Shown piece by piece: positions 54,918 to 64,000 of a stretch of 64,000 nucleotides of DNA. Within the stretch, counting starts at the first letter, position 1. Every line of letters begins with the position of its first letter. The DNA comes from RFSX01 sp965230215. Lineage in GTDB: Bacteria; Bacteroidota; Bacteroidia; Chitinophagales; Saprospiraceae. Below the pieces are notes generated by a model. It saw nothing but the letters and a program-made list of their open reading frames with translations, searched no databases and was not told the origin of the DNA. The DNA is taken from contig CBDDKN010000001.1 in NCBI GenBank assembly GCA_965230215.1, positions 1,178,001 to 1,242,000 of the forward strand, in the 5' to 3' direction. The position numbers and the translations under genes are program-made.

Positions 54918-57900
54918 TTATCTCAATACTGTAATATCTCCTGATTCTACAACTTGTCTTCCAGACACTTCCATGTCTATTACATAGACATATACACCAG
55001 GAACTACCTCGGTACCACTTCCATCAGAATATGTCCATGTACCATCCCAAAGAAGATCAACTTCTTCATCTGTACTGTTCAATTCTCGGTCGTGAACCAA
55101 TTCTCCCCATCTGTCATAAATCTTAACTGACTTAACAAGGATGTCACCTCCCTTGGTGTACATTCTCCAACCCGAGTTAATCGGATTCTCAGCAGTCTCA
55201 GAAATTACATTTGGTATGTAGTATCTCTGAATTTCAAATACATCAACTCTGATCATTGTTTCGATGAAACAATCCTCATTGAAGAATACCTGAACTACCA
55301 ACTCGAAATCATCAGGGTAATCAGATCCCAGGATCATAATTGGATCACAGTCTGTTCCTTGACAGATAACCTCACCATTTGCAAGCCATACCACATCACC
55401 AATATTCTCAGCAGTTGTACTGAATGAATACTCACCGGTCTCAGTGTTAAGGATCGATAATGGACCATTGATATCCAATGGAGGTTCTTGTGCCGCTACT
55501 ATTTCGAATGCCAATTCAGATGTACATCCATTCGCATCAGTCACCAATAGGTTATGAAGACCTGGATTAAGTACATCGATGAAGGCAGGGAAATCTTGCG
55601 GAGCAAGGTTGTCTACCATATACATATAGTCAGGTGTACCACCTGCTACTTCTGGATTGATACCACCCACATTTTCCAGATAACAATCCGGATTAATTGG
55701 ATTGATTGCCGTAATCTGTGGTGCATCAAACAATTCAATATTTATGGTTGTATCGTAAGAACATTCTTCAAATTCTATGCTGTATTGTAATGCGACAGTC
55801 TGACCTGTCAAACCAGATGGATCAAAGAATCCATTAGCAGTAACACCTGGGCCTGACCAAGTTCCAACACCTGGATCAGCAGGAGGATCAATCAAGTCGA
55901 TACTCAACTGTTGTGACTGCTGTGTACCGTCAAGACACATTTCAGTAACATAATCATCAAGATCAAAATATGAAGCAGGACATGCTGTTGTTACACATTC
56001 AAATACCAGATCAGGTAATTCACAAGAACTACTGGTCAGGAATGAAATTGTTATCTCAACAGTCTGACCTTCGGTAAGACCATCTACTCTGAAGTCAGAA
56101 TTGGTTTGTGTTCCCTGGAACGCACCGTCAATCTCAATGCTGTACTCATTAACATCAGCAACATCATCCCAGTCATACTGGATAAATGAGTTGGTAGCAG
56201 AACAGTCTATGTCTGGCATCACCAATTCTGCATCAACTTCTATAGAAGCCGTAACAGGATCGGATAGACATCCATCGTTATCAACTGTTAGTGTAATCAC
56301 ATATGTACCAGGAGCATCAAATCTAAGGTCATAAGGGCCAAAACCTGTACCGGTCGCATTGACTCCTTGTCCCCAATCCCATAGTGCTACTTCACCATTA
56401 GAAGTAGATACAGGTGCCTCTACAGTTGTAGATTCAGTAACACAGATATCATCATCTGTTACATCGATTTCACCTTCTGGAATAATAATTATTTCTACTT
56501 CAAATATATCGTCGTAGCTACATTGACCTTCTACGTACTGATACTCCAACATATAGATCATATCATCTTGTGCATCAGGAGTGAATACACCTTGAGCCGT
56601 AACAAAGTTACTTGCAACCCACGTGCCGGTTCCTCCGCCCATGCCACCATCAATCTGAGGATCATCTAATTGGATACCACCGATAGCTTCGGTGTAACAA
56701 GCTTCGATTACCTGAGGGAAAGTGATCGTGACTTCAGGACAATCAACTGCTGTACAGTCATCAGTCCTAGGAACATCATCACATTGTGGTAGATCATTTA
56801 ATGCAATAACATCAATTGTAACATTGTCACCCGGACTCAATCCATCAACTAAGAAAGACGTAGAATCCTGCACACCTATAAGTGTTCCATTAATACTTAC
56901 CTCAAATGTGCTCGCACCTTCTACCAAATCCCACTGGAAGAAAACAAAATCAATTCCTGCATCGGTACATTCAATACCAGGGAAATCAAGTAAAGTACAA
57001 CCTACAGCGACACAACTCGCTGTTCTAGGTACATCATCACATATGTTTGGACTTAGAGCAGTCACTGTGATATCTACCTCATCATCAGGATTCAAAGGTG
57101 TGATTATGATCTCTGAATCTGTAATGGTAGATGTAACTGGTGCTCCACCATTTACTGTATAAGATATATCGTATCCCGTTGCATTGGCAACATCATCCCA
57201 ATCAAAATGTACAAAATCAAGATCTGTTGCAATACAAGTAATCTCTCCAAAAGTTAAGGTGTCAAATACTTCAACCTGGATTTGACTTGCATTCATACAA
57301 GAACCTAGTAATTCAGGAGTTGTAACATCTACTGAGATGGTCTTAACACCTGGCGTCGTCCAGGACACCTCTCCGTTTGCATTAATGCTGCCATCAACAC
57401 CGTAATCCCAGGTAGCAACCGCATCGACATTGGTATCATCCAATGTGATGGACTCTCCAAGACATAATTCGGTCGCTGAAGGAACGAATGTGGCACTTGG
57501 CTCTGGGAATACTTCAACAGTTACATTTCTGCTACGCATACAATCACCGTTCTGGTAAGTGTATGTCATGGTTACAGTATGTGTACCTACAGGGAAAGCA
57601 GAAGGATCTACATTACCATTGGCATCAACTCCACCTGGAACCGTACTTGTGTAGCTGGCCGTACCATCTGCCCCACTTACATCGTATGCAAATGCAGCGA
57701 TCAGGTCATTAACACAGTATGATGTATCTCTCCAAACGTTGAATTCCCATAATGGATCCGGGCAATCAAGTGCCTGACATTCAAGCGAACTTGCAGGTCC
57801 GTCACCACAAGGTGCGTTACCTGTAGCAAATACTTCAATTTCAATTATATCATTGACACTTAAGCCAGAGAAATCAATAAAAGTTTCCGTATCAGCATTA

Positions 57901-60900
57901 TTAAATGGTCCCATAGGCATTGGAGATTGTAATACATTGATTACATAACCTGTTGCTCCAGGGATCGGATCCCATGTAAAGCCTATTGAACTTGCCGTTG
58001 TAGAACAATCAAGTACTGGTGCTGGAAGTGGCTCTATTACCTCGAAGCTTCTCTCAACTGGCAGCGACTCACAACCATTCTCATCAACAACCACCAACGA
58101 CACATTGTATGTTCCAGGAACCGCGGATGAATAATTAACCGGTCCTGCACCACTCTGGTTACCACTTGTATAATTATCTGTTGACCATATAAACTGATCG
58201 ATAACTGTTGCATCACCAACAAACTCTGCTGCTGCTAACTCACCCACACAAACCGGCGATACAATAGTAAAGTCTGGTTCAGGTCTTGGAATAGCAGTAA
58301 CAAATACTTCAACTGGCGGACTGATTCCACAAGGTGTATTGGCTACTACAACGATTGGTTCGTTGGCAACAAAATCATATCCAGTAAAATCAACTACTAC
58401 TGAATCGTTAACCGGTTGATTAAACAACTCCCCAGTTGCACCTGGAGGGAATGTCCATTCATACTCGGTACCTTCTCCGGTAATGTCAACTACAAAGGAT
58501 TTATCTTCTAGATCATTTTCACAGAATACATCTTCTCCTTCTATTTCAGGAGGAGCAGCGATACCTGTGTCTAAATCATACGGACCGAACTCTTTATTAC
58601 ATTCGTCAAGGATTAGTAGACTTTCATCATAAGCACCGTCAATGAAACTATAATCCAGTTCAAGTGTATACAAGCCTTCCTGACCTGGAGTTACATTGAA
58701 ACATGGACCTGTAGCAACAGTGTTACCATCTTCATCTCTCCAACGCATATCTATATAATCAGGAACAATTAAAGAATGCTCTTCGTGCTCATCCTCAATT
58801 CTATCCAGATTCAATTCAAAACAATATTCAGTTCCTGTAGGTGTACAAGGACCTTGAGCGATCAACCCTGTTACAATAGCTGTATCAACAGTTACCAGTA
58901 GTAAAGAATCACATCTTTCAGTTTCCCAGTCACGTACTTCAGAACCTTCTGTAATACGGAAGAAGAAATCCTCCATATCTACATTCAATTCATATATATC
59001 ATCTGGCCATTCCCAATCATAAGAATCCAGATCACCATCTTCATCTCTAAACTGGCAATCAAACATATATAATGTTACCTCAACAGGCTCAAGATTTCCT
59101 ACTGGGATAATCTCAACAGACTGAATAAATGGACATCCGCATTCTGGATCAAATACTTCAAACTCAAGGATACCCTCATTGCTGGATATTGCATCAAGAA
59201 CTTGATCGTATGTGATATTATCAGGTCCAATCCATTCGATGCCGTCACCATTTGGATCTTCACCAACCTGACCCGGATCCCATCCTGTTGCTTCCAATAA
59301 GTCTTCAACACAGACTTCATAAGGTCCGAACATTTCTTCTGGAAGTGGTGCAATGGTTACTTCAAGGCAACAATCAGAACATTCAGTATCTGAACACTCT
59401 GCTATGATCTCTTCCAGACAGATCTCAAAAACAGTAGGCTGCGTTACAAAATCAAACAGAATTGGAGGAATCTGGAATCCATCACCATCCTCACCTGTTG
59501 TCCATGATCCATCAGTTCCTATACCTGGAATTGGAGGATTGAATGTCCAGAAAAACTCTGCTGACAAATCTGGGTTATAAGGACCCGGATCATCAAACTC
59601 ACCACCATCAGATGGAGAATCACCTTCATGCCAAATATCAAATTGTAATTCAGTCTGTGGACAGAATTGATTGTCTGGCGTACCAGGCAATTGCTCACAT
59701 TCAGGAACGACTACTACTTCTTCCGGTGTATCCAGAATAAATTCAAGCCCCTTTTCAATTGTAATTTCATAATCACATTCCGCACCATTACAACCATCCA
59801 CAAATAGATAGTATGTATTACCTACGATCAGATCACTCAATCCGTAAGAAATCGGATCCAATCCACTAGAACAGAACGCATCACCACCGATACACTCACC
59901 ATCATCATCCTCACAGAAATCATATACACCAGATTGTAGTCCAATAGCACCACCACCAACTGCACACATAAATGGAGATACCTCTACACAAAGGTCAGTA
60001 CCACCCGCTACGAATGAGAACCAGGAGATATTATGCGGCACGCCAGCACCATTACACAAAGAAGATGGCCATGGCTCTAGCCCACCCTGCCATTCAGGTG
60101 TACATGATTCAAAACCATCCAGTAGTTCTTCAATATTACAAGTATGACATCCACCATCAACTGTTTCACAAGAAAGGTTACAGGTAACACCACCTCCAGC
60201 ACAGTTAGAGCAAATAACACATACTTCGAATTCATGAGTCAATTGATTGCCACACTCGTCTTCAACAATGAATTGAACAGGTGTACAACCTTCACCAAAT
60301 TGCTCAGTTGGTGGAGGTCCAATTATCGTAAACGTAGCGCCACAGTTATCTTCAAACTCAGATCCTTCCATAGGTGGAAAAATCGGCCAGATCTCTTCTT
60401 CAGCTTCATTCTCATACACACCATTAGGCATTGTATACCCCTCATCACAATTCGCAACAATGATATCTATATCTTCTGGAAGATAATCATCTTCATCACC
60501 CAACCATTCAGGCCCTTCACTATCGGAAACAACTATTTCCTGCACGTGAGTCTCTGCAACGTTTCCGCATGCATCTTCAAACATCCATGTTCTAGTGATT
60601 GTGATATCACAAGGATCACTATCGTCGATGACTTCATCAAAGATGGCTGGAACAGATTCACATAAATCCGGTGCGAAAAGATCCGGTGCCGCTGGCACAT
60701 CAGACTCACACTCAAAATCCTCATCTTCAGGAAGGTTTCCAGCATCAAGAGGAGGAGTTGTATCCTCTACTGTAATCGTAATTGTTGTTATTGCGGATTG
60801 GTTTCCGCATTCGTCTTCTACAAATACATCAATTTCATATTCACCAGCTATTGTACCTACACAATCGGCATCAGGAATAGTAGCTTCTGTCGGCGCTGGA

Positions 60901-62237
60901 TCCGGGTTATAAACCCATATCAAATCATCTGGATCTGTACAATCATTTAAATCAGCTGCAACAGCAGCATCAATAATACCATTAACTATATCGTCAATTT
61001 GCCCTGATGCTATAAGTTCATTATCACATTCAATTGTAGCTGGATCGGTTTCTATAGCCAAAATCGTTGGAGGATCAATATCATCAATTATGATATCTGC
61101 CATAGTTTCTGCAATATTGCCACATTCATCTTCAACTGTAAAAGTGATCGTTGCAAAAGAGTTACAATCAGGTACATTTCCATCCCAATCATTATCCACA
61201 ATAAGATCACCAATTGCAGAACAGTCATCCTGGAAAGCTGAGTTACCGTAAACATCCAGCCAATCCGAAATATCAGATCCATTTGAGGAAGGATCACAAG
61301 TGAGAATTAGGTCTGTAGCACCTGTTGTAATTATAGGAATTTCAGTATCCTCCACACCTACTTCAACTTCATAATCTTCTGTATTACCACATAAATCTTC
61401 CAAAGTAAACGTAATCGTAAAATCCTCTTCACAACTAGCGAAAGATCCACCGTTATAATTATTGGTAATCACTATGTCTACTGCATTTGCACAGTTGTCC
61501 GAGAACGTTAAGCCTGCGGTTACGTCATCTACATGATTGATGATATCCTGCTGGTTGCCTGTTCCATCACATTCAAAAGTGATATCCCATACTCCTGGTG
61601 CATCATTAACAGTAGGTGGCGTGGTATCCTCAATAAAGAATATTGCTGATGTAGGACTCGCAGAATTACCACATTCATCTTCTACCCAGAATTCGACAGA
61701 AATCTCACCAGAATTACCGCAATCAAGAATAAGGTCCGCTAAATCCACCGGATCAGGGTTCGTGAACCAAACAAAATCAGCATCTTCTGTACAATCATCC
61801 TCATAAGTGGCATTACCATGGTTTGCTACCCATGCATCCAATTCTGCCTGATTATTAGGTCCGCATTCAACTGTCTCGTCTTCAGCATCGTCATCAATTG
61901 TTGGAGCTGTTGTATCATCAATTTCTACATCTATAGAAACAACGACATCAGCTTCAACGCCACAATCGTCTTCTGCTGTAATCTCTATTGTTATGATATC
62001 CCCACAATCAAAATCACCCGGATCTGAATAATCGTGGGTAATAATAGCAGGGTTGGCACAGCCTGCGAATGTACCTGCTAAGGCATCAAGATAATCCTGT
62101 ATATCTTGATCATTGCTGCTGTCGTCACACTCCAAGATGAAATTTACCGGATCACCAGGAGGGTTATCCCAGGAAAACTGGGCATGTATATTGCCGAAAC
62201 AAAAACTCAAAAGGGCTAGGATAAATATTTTTTTCAT
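54918..62237 (-). CDS. Giant T9SS-secreted multidomain adhesin-like protein
   Basis: 2439 residues, strongly acidic, with signal peptide (about 1-19). Residues about 25-650 hold seven or so HYR/Ig-like modules of about 85-100 residues, each with paired cysteines and the text DDC ... EDECGN ... DTTPPT. A prepeptidase-C-like segment follows (about 700-850; YYLFVDGCNGAECDYEI). Then come Ig-like, PKD-like (GFGPYDLRFDAPGTYVITL) and Fn3-like modules (DWDDVANATGYDISY; WDLVEGASTFEVSI), an SprB-like repeat, and a C-terminal CHU_C/type-B sorting domain (last 100 residues: YYIPNVISE, KIYDRWGELV, VPGVYVYVIDM). Probably surface adhesion or gliding. Lies 31 bp downstream of a paralogue. Confidence 0.88.
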   Translation of the reverse strand: MKKIFILALLSFCFGNIHAQFSWDNPPGDPVNFILECDDSSNDQDIQDYLDALAGTFAGCANPAIITHDYSDPGDFDCGDIITIEITAEDDCGVEADVVVSIDVEIDDTTAPTIDDDAEDETVECGPNNQAELDAWVANHGNATYEDDCTEDADFVWFTNPDPVDLADLILDCGNSGEISVEFWVEDECGNSASPTSAIFFIEDTTPPTVNDAPGVWDITFECDGTGNQQDIINHVDDVTAGLTFSDNCANAVDIVITNNYNGGSFASCEEDFTITFTLEDLCGNTEDYEVEVGVEDTEIPIITTGATDLILTCDPSSNGSDISDWLDVYGNSAFQDDCSAIGDLIVDNDWDGNVPDCNSFATITFTVEDECGNIAETMADIIIDDIDPPTILAIETDPATIECDNELIASGQIDDIVNGIIDAAVAADLNDCTDPDDLIWVYNPDPAPTEATIPDADCVGTIAGEYEIDVFVEDECGNQSAITTITITVEDTTPPLDAGNLPEDEDFECESDVPAAPDLFAPDLCESVPAIFDEVIDDSDPCDITITRTWMFEDACGNVAETHVQEIVVSDSEGPEWLGDEDDYLPEDIDIIVANCDEGYTMPNGVYENEAEEEIWPIFPPMEGSEFEDNCGATFTIIGPPPTEQFGEGCTPVQFIVEDECGNQLTHEFEVCVICSNCAGGGVTCNLSCETVDGGCHTCNIEELLDGFESCTPEWQGGLEPWPSSLCNGAGVPHNISWFSFVAGGTDLCVEVSPFMCAVGGGAIGLQSGVYDFCEDDDGECIGGDAFCSSGLDPISYGLSDLIVGNTYYLFVDGCNGAECDYEITIEKGLEFILDTPEEVVVVPECEQLPGTPDNQFCPQTELQFDIWHEGDSPSDGGEFDDPGPYNPDLSAEFFWTFNPPIPGIGTDGSWTTGEDGDGFQIPPILFDFVTQPTVFEICLEEIIAECSDTECSDCCLEVTIAPLPEEMFGPYEVCVEDLLEATGWDPGQVGEDPNGDGIEWIGPDNITYDQVLDAISSNEGILEFEVFDPECGCPFIQSVEIIPVGNLEPVEVTLYMFDCQFRDEDGDLDSYDWEWPDDIYELNVDMEDFFFRITEGSEVRDWETERCDSLLLVTVDTAIVTGLIAQGPCTPTGTEYCFELNLDRIEDEHEEHSLIVPDYIDMRWRDEDGNTVATGPCFNVTPGQEGLYTLELDYSFIDGAYDESLLILDECNKEFGPYDLDTGIAAPPEIEGEDVFCENDLEDKSFVVDITGEGTEYEWTFPPGATGELFNQPVNDSVVVDFTGYDFVANEPIVVVANTPCGISPPVEVFVTAIPRPEPDFTIVSPVCVGELAAAEFVGDATVIDQFIWSTDNYTSGNQSGAGPVNYSSAVPGTYNVSLVVVDENGCESLPVERSFEVIEPLPAPVLDCSTTASSIGFTWDPIPGATGYVINVLQSPMPMGPFNNADTETFIDFSGLSVNDIIEIEVFATGNAPCGDGPASSLECQALDCPDPLWEFNVWRDTSYCVNDLIAAFAYDVSGADGTASYTSTVPGGVDANGNVDPSAFPVGTHTVTMTYTYQNGDCMRSRNVTVEVFPEPSATFVPSATELCLGESITLDDTNVDAVATWDYGVDGSINANGEVSWTTPGVKTISVDVTTPELLGSCMNASQIQVEVFDTLTFGEITCIATDLDFVHFDWDDVANATGYDISYTVNGGAPVTSTITDSEIIITPLNPDDEVDITVTALSPNICDDVPRTASCVAVGCTLLDFPGIECTDAGIDFVFFQWDLVEGASTFEVSINGTLIGVQDSTSFLVDGLSPGDNVTIDVIALNDLPQCDDVPRTDDCTAVDCPEVTITFPQVIEACYTEAIGGIQLDDPQIDGGMGGGTGTWVASNFVTAQGVFTPDAQDDMIYMLEYQYVEGQCSYDDIFEVEIIIIPEGEIDVTDDDICVTESTTVEAPVSTSNGEVALWDWGQGVNATGTGFGPYDLRFDAPGTYVITLTVDNDGCLSDPVTASIEVDAELVMPDIDCSATNSFIQYDWDDVADVNEYSIEIDGAFQGTQTNSDFRVDGLTEGQTVEITISFLTSSSCELPDLVFECVTTACPASYFDLDDYVTEMCLDGTQQSQQLSIDLIDPPADPGVGTWSGPGVTANGFFDPSGLTGQTVALQYSIEFEECSYDTTINIELFDAPQITAINPINPDCYLENVGGINPEVAGGTPDYMYMVDNLAPQDFPAFIDVLNPGLHNLLVTDANGCTSELAFEIVAAQEPPLDINGPLSILNTETGEYSFSTTAENIGDVVWLANGEVICQGTDCDPIMILGSDYPDDFELVVQVFFNEDCFIETMIRVDVFEIQRYYIPNVISETAENPINSGWRMYTKGGDILVKSVKIYDRWGELVHDRELNSTDEEVDLLWDGTWTYSDGSGTEVVPGVYVYVIDMEVSGRQVVESGDITVLR

Positions 62238-62268
62238 AAAAAATTATGTGTTAAACCTAAAGGTATTA

Positions 62269-64000
62269 TTATCTCAAAATCGTGACATCACCGACGATAA
62301 TCTCGTCTCTTCCTTCGATTTCCATCTCCAGTGAATACACGTAAACTCCGTTATCTACTTGTTGGTCATTACCATCAAAACCATCCCACAACAGGATTTC
62401 AGTTGAAGGTTGAGTAACTCCAGCAAAATCATCGCTGTAAATCAGGTTACCCCACCTTGTATATATATTGATACTTCTAACGAAAGTTTCGTTGCCTTTG
62501 ATAAAAATCTTCCATTCACTATTTACCCCACCATTGCCTGTATAAGCAACAACATTAGGAATATAATAAGCTTGAATTTCTTTAACATCGACAAAGAAAG
62601 ATTCACTTAGTACCATACATCCGCCGTTATAAATCACTTCAACCAGCAATTCAAAATCAGCAAGCGCATTAATCTGCGTGAAATTCAGACAGTTGATACC
62701 CTGACAAACCACCTGTCCATTAGCAGTCCAGATGATATCTTCAATATTGTCAGCATTAACTATATCTACAGAGAACTCTGCATCATTATTTATAATTACT
62801 GTCTGTGGTCCAGAGATACTTACACTTGGTGTCTCCGGAGCAAATAATTGGATCGAAGCTGTATTCACACATCCGTTGTTGTCAATTATTTCAACTGTGT
62901 GGCTACCTATACCAACATCCGCAAACTGTCCATTGCTCTGTGCAGCGCCGCCATCTAATGAATAGCTGTATCCAGGCTCTCCACCAAATCCTTCAGCTGA
63001 GATAGTTCCAAACTCATCCATTGGACAAGCAGGATCCATAGCTGTCAATTCAACAGTCGGTTCCTCAACAAATGTAATCTGCACTACAGGAGAAGTATAT
63101 GTACAACCACCTTCTTCATAACTGTACACAAAATCATAGGTACCTGCTGTTACCAATGAAGGATCAACAATGCCACTTGGGTCAGATATCGCTGCCCCAC
63201 TCCATGTACCTGTACCATTTCCTGGCAGATCATCAGGCGTTGCCGTTATTGTGAATGTGGTAGCATTGGCATCCAAACAGTATTCTGTCTGAGTACTGTT
63301 GCTGAATGACCATGTCGTTTGATCACACGGCTTGGACGAACAACTGAATGTCTGTGATAGTACATTATCACATGCACATTCTGAAACAGCTTCAACTACG
63401 ACATCTACTTCCTGATTTTCATTAAGTCCTGTAATTGTGAAACTCGTACCGCTTGTTGTAGTCACCAAACTACCATCTACGATAACATTATAATCTGAAG
63501 CACAATCCACTGCGTTCCAAACCAAATCGATAGCATTGATGTCATCAGAAGTACAATCAACCACAGGTGCTTCAAGATTGGCTTGAACCTCAACCTGAAC
63601 TGTTTCAGTATCCCCAACACATCCTGCGTTGTCTACTGCTAATGATATGGTGTAGTTTCCTGGTGTATCAAATCTGATATCATATGGACCAAATCCTGAT
63701 CCGGATTCTGAACCGCCATCGAAGTCCCAAATAGGTGTTTCGGATGCAGTAATCTGATATGCACTTGAAACATTAACCGATTCTCCTTCACAAATAATTG
63801 AAGGTCCATTTAAGCTAAGCTGCGCAACTGGAATGACATTGATACGAATATCTACAGTATTCTCAAAAGTACATTGTCCTTCTGTGTAAACTACTGTCAA
63901 TGTATAATCCTGTGAAATATCACTCGGTGTGAAATTACCATTATCATCTACCTCAGGACTTGACCATGTCAATTGACCTGAACCAGTATCATTACTGGTC
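62269..64000 (-). CDS. Second T9SS multidomain adhesin-like protein, C-terminal part (cut by window edge)
   Basis: The open frame continues past the right edge, so the 5' end is missing; the TTG at 63972 is not a start. The visible 577 residues are Ig-like, PKD-like (GFGPYDIRFDTPGNYTISL), Fn3-like (LVWNAVDCASDYNVIV), Ig-like, SprB-like (DPACPMDEFGTISAEGFGG) and the CHU_C sorting domain (YYIPNVVAY, NIYTRWGNLIYS, DNGVYVYSLEM, ending VTILR). Module order and text parallel the C-terminal third of the 2439-residue protein, so the two are tandem paralogues. Likely one transcript, given the 31-bp gap. Exported and surface anchored by inference. Confidence 0.88.
   Translation of the reverse strand, partial: TSNDTGSGQLTWSSPEVDDNGNFTPSDISQDYTLTVVYTEGQCTFENTVDIRINVIPVAQLSLNGPSIICEGESVNVSSAYQITASETPIWDFDGGSESGSGFGPYDIRFDTPGNYTISLAVDNAGCVGDTETVQVEVQANLEAPVVDCTSDDINAIDLVWNAVDCASDYNVIVDGSLVTTTSGTSFTITGLNENQEVDVVVEAVSECACDNVLSQTFSCSSKPCDQTTWSFSNSTQTEYCLDANATTFTITATPDDLPGNGTGTWSGAAISDPSGIVDPSLVTAGTYDFVYSYEEGGCTYTSPVVQITFVEEPTVELTAMDPACPMDEFGTISAEGFGGEPGYSYSLDGGAAQSNGQFADVGIGSHTVEIIDNNGCVNTASIQLFAPETPSVSISGPQTVIINNDAEFSVDIVNADNIEDIIWTANGQVVCQGINCLNFTQINALADFELLVEVIYNGGCMVLSESFFVDVKEIQAYYIPNVVAYTGNGGVNSEWKIFIKGNETFVRSINIYTRWGNLIYSDDFAGVTQPSTEILLWDGFDGNDQQVDNGVYVYSLEMEIEGRDEIIVGDVTILR

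Noticed and set aside
54918..62237. Possible CRISPR or DNA repeat array in the giant adhesin
   Set aside because: The recurring tracts come from protein modules of about 90 residues with diverged DNA, not short identical repeats with unique spacers.
1..64000. tRNA, rRNA, insertion sequences, prophage or toxin-antitoxin genes
   Set aside because: I looked in the gaps and at unfamiliar frames and saw no cloverleaf with a T-loop, no transposase or integrase motif, and no terminal repeats.

Overview
The window is chromosomal DNA of a free-living member of the phylum Bacteroidota. It has moderate-to-low GC, dense short operons, few Shine-Dalgarno sites and several promoter elements of the Bacteroidota type (TAnnTTTG). 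Phylum markers are DUF3822 next to rsmD, a DUF4296 lipoprotein, SprB repeats, giant secreted proteins ending in the gliding-motility-associated (CHU_C type) C-terminal domain of the type IX secretion system (T9SS), a long-form NusB, a DUF5117/5118-type metalloprotease and an alpha-2-macroglobulin. The combination looks most like Saprospiria or a related marine lineage, but that is inference. I see no rRNA, tRNA, CRISPR array, prophage or insertion sequence.

Layout. 1-6.4 kb: the 3' end of chorismate synthase (frameshifted), then tamB and folP on the minus strand. 6.8-10.8 kb: an M23 peptidase faces a minus-strand block sixA, DUF4296 lipoprotein, response regulator and PhoR-like kinase. 10.9-14.8 kb: an unknown helical protein, beta-phosphoglucomutase, and a beta-propeller/SprB/OmpA surface protein. 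14.8-22.6 kb (minus): an argS-glnS-flippase-crotonase operon, and a pseudopilin-like protein, DUF3822 and rsmD. 22.7-38.2 kb: tsaD, then a long minus-strand series holding DUF697, menA, an alpha-2-macroglobulin broken by two frameshifts, a guaA operon (PBP1-like lipoprotein, TrmH-type methylase, MmcQ, FAD oxidoreductase), an OmpA-like protein and nusB. 38.4-50 kb: a zinc metalloprotease, a divergent Nudix/pyrE pair, an M42 peptidase, a UbiA-like protein, and minus-strand trmD, FKBP, M20 dipeptidase, diadenylate cyclase and S9 prolyl oligopeptidase. 50-54.9 kb: an unknown secreted protein, miaE, a TPMT-like methylase and an acyl-ACP thioesterase, converging on a sphingolipid delta-4 desaturase homologue, then a small unknown and cmk. 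54.9-64 kb: two tandem giant T9SS proteins, the first truncated by the window edge.

How they fit together. Most genes are housekeeping: tRNA charging and modification, nucleotide synthesis, folate and menaquinone synthesis, c-di-AMP and envelope biogenesis. The accessory flavour comes from envelope and surface functions: TamB, the macroglobulin, OmpA-like proteins, the flippase and the T9SS adhesins. The points most worth following are the eukaryote-like dihydroceramide desaturase, the modular adhesin pair, three single-base frameshifts in otherwise intact genes, a glycine in the catalytic motif of RsmD, and repeated 4-nt stop-codon overlaps between convergent genes. I did not find a clearly new multi-gene defence or mobile system.
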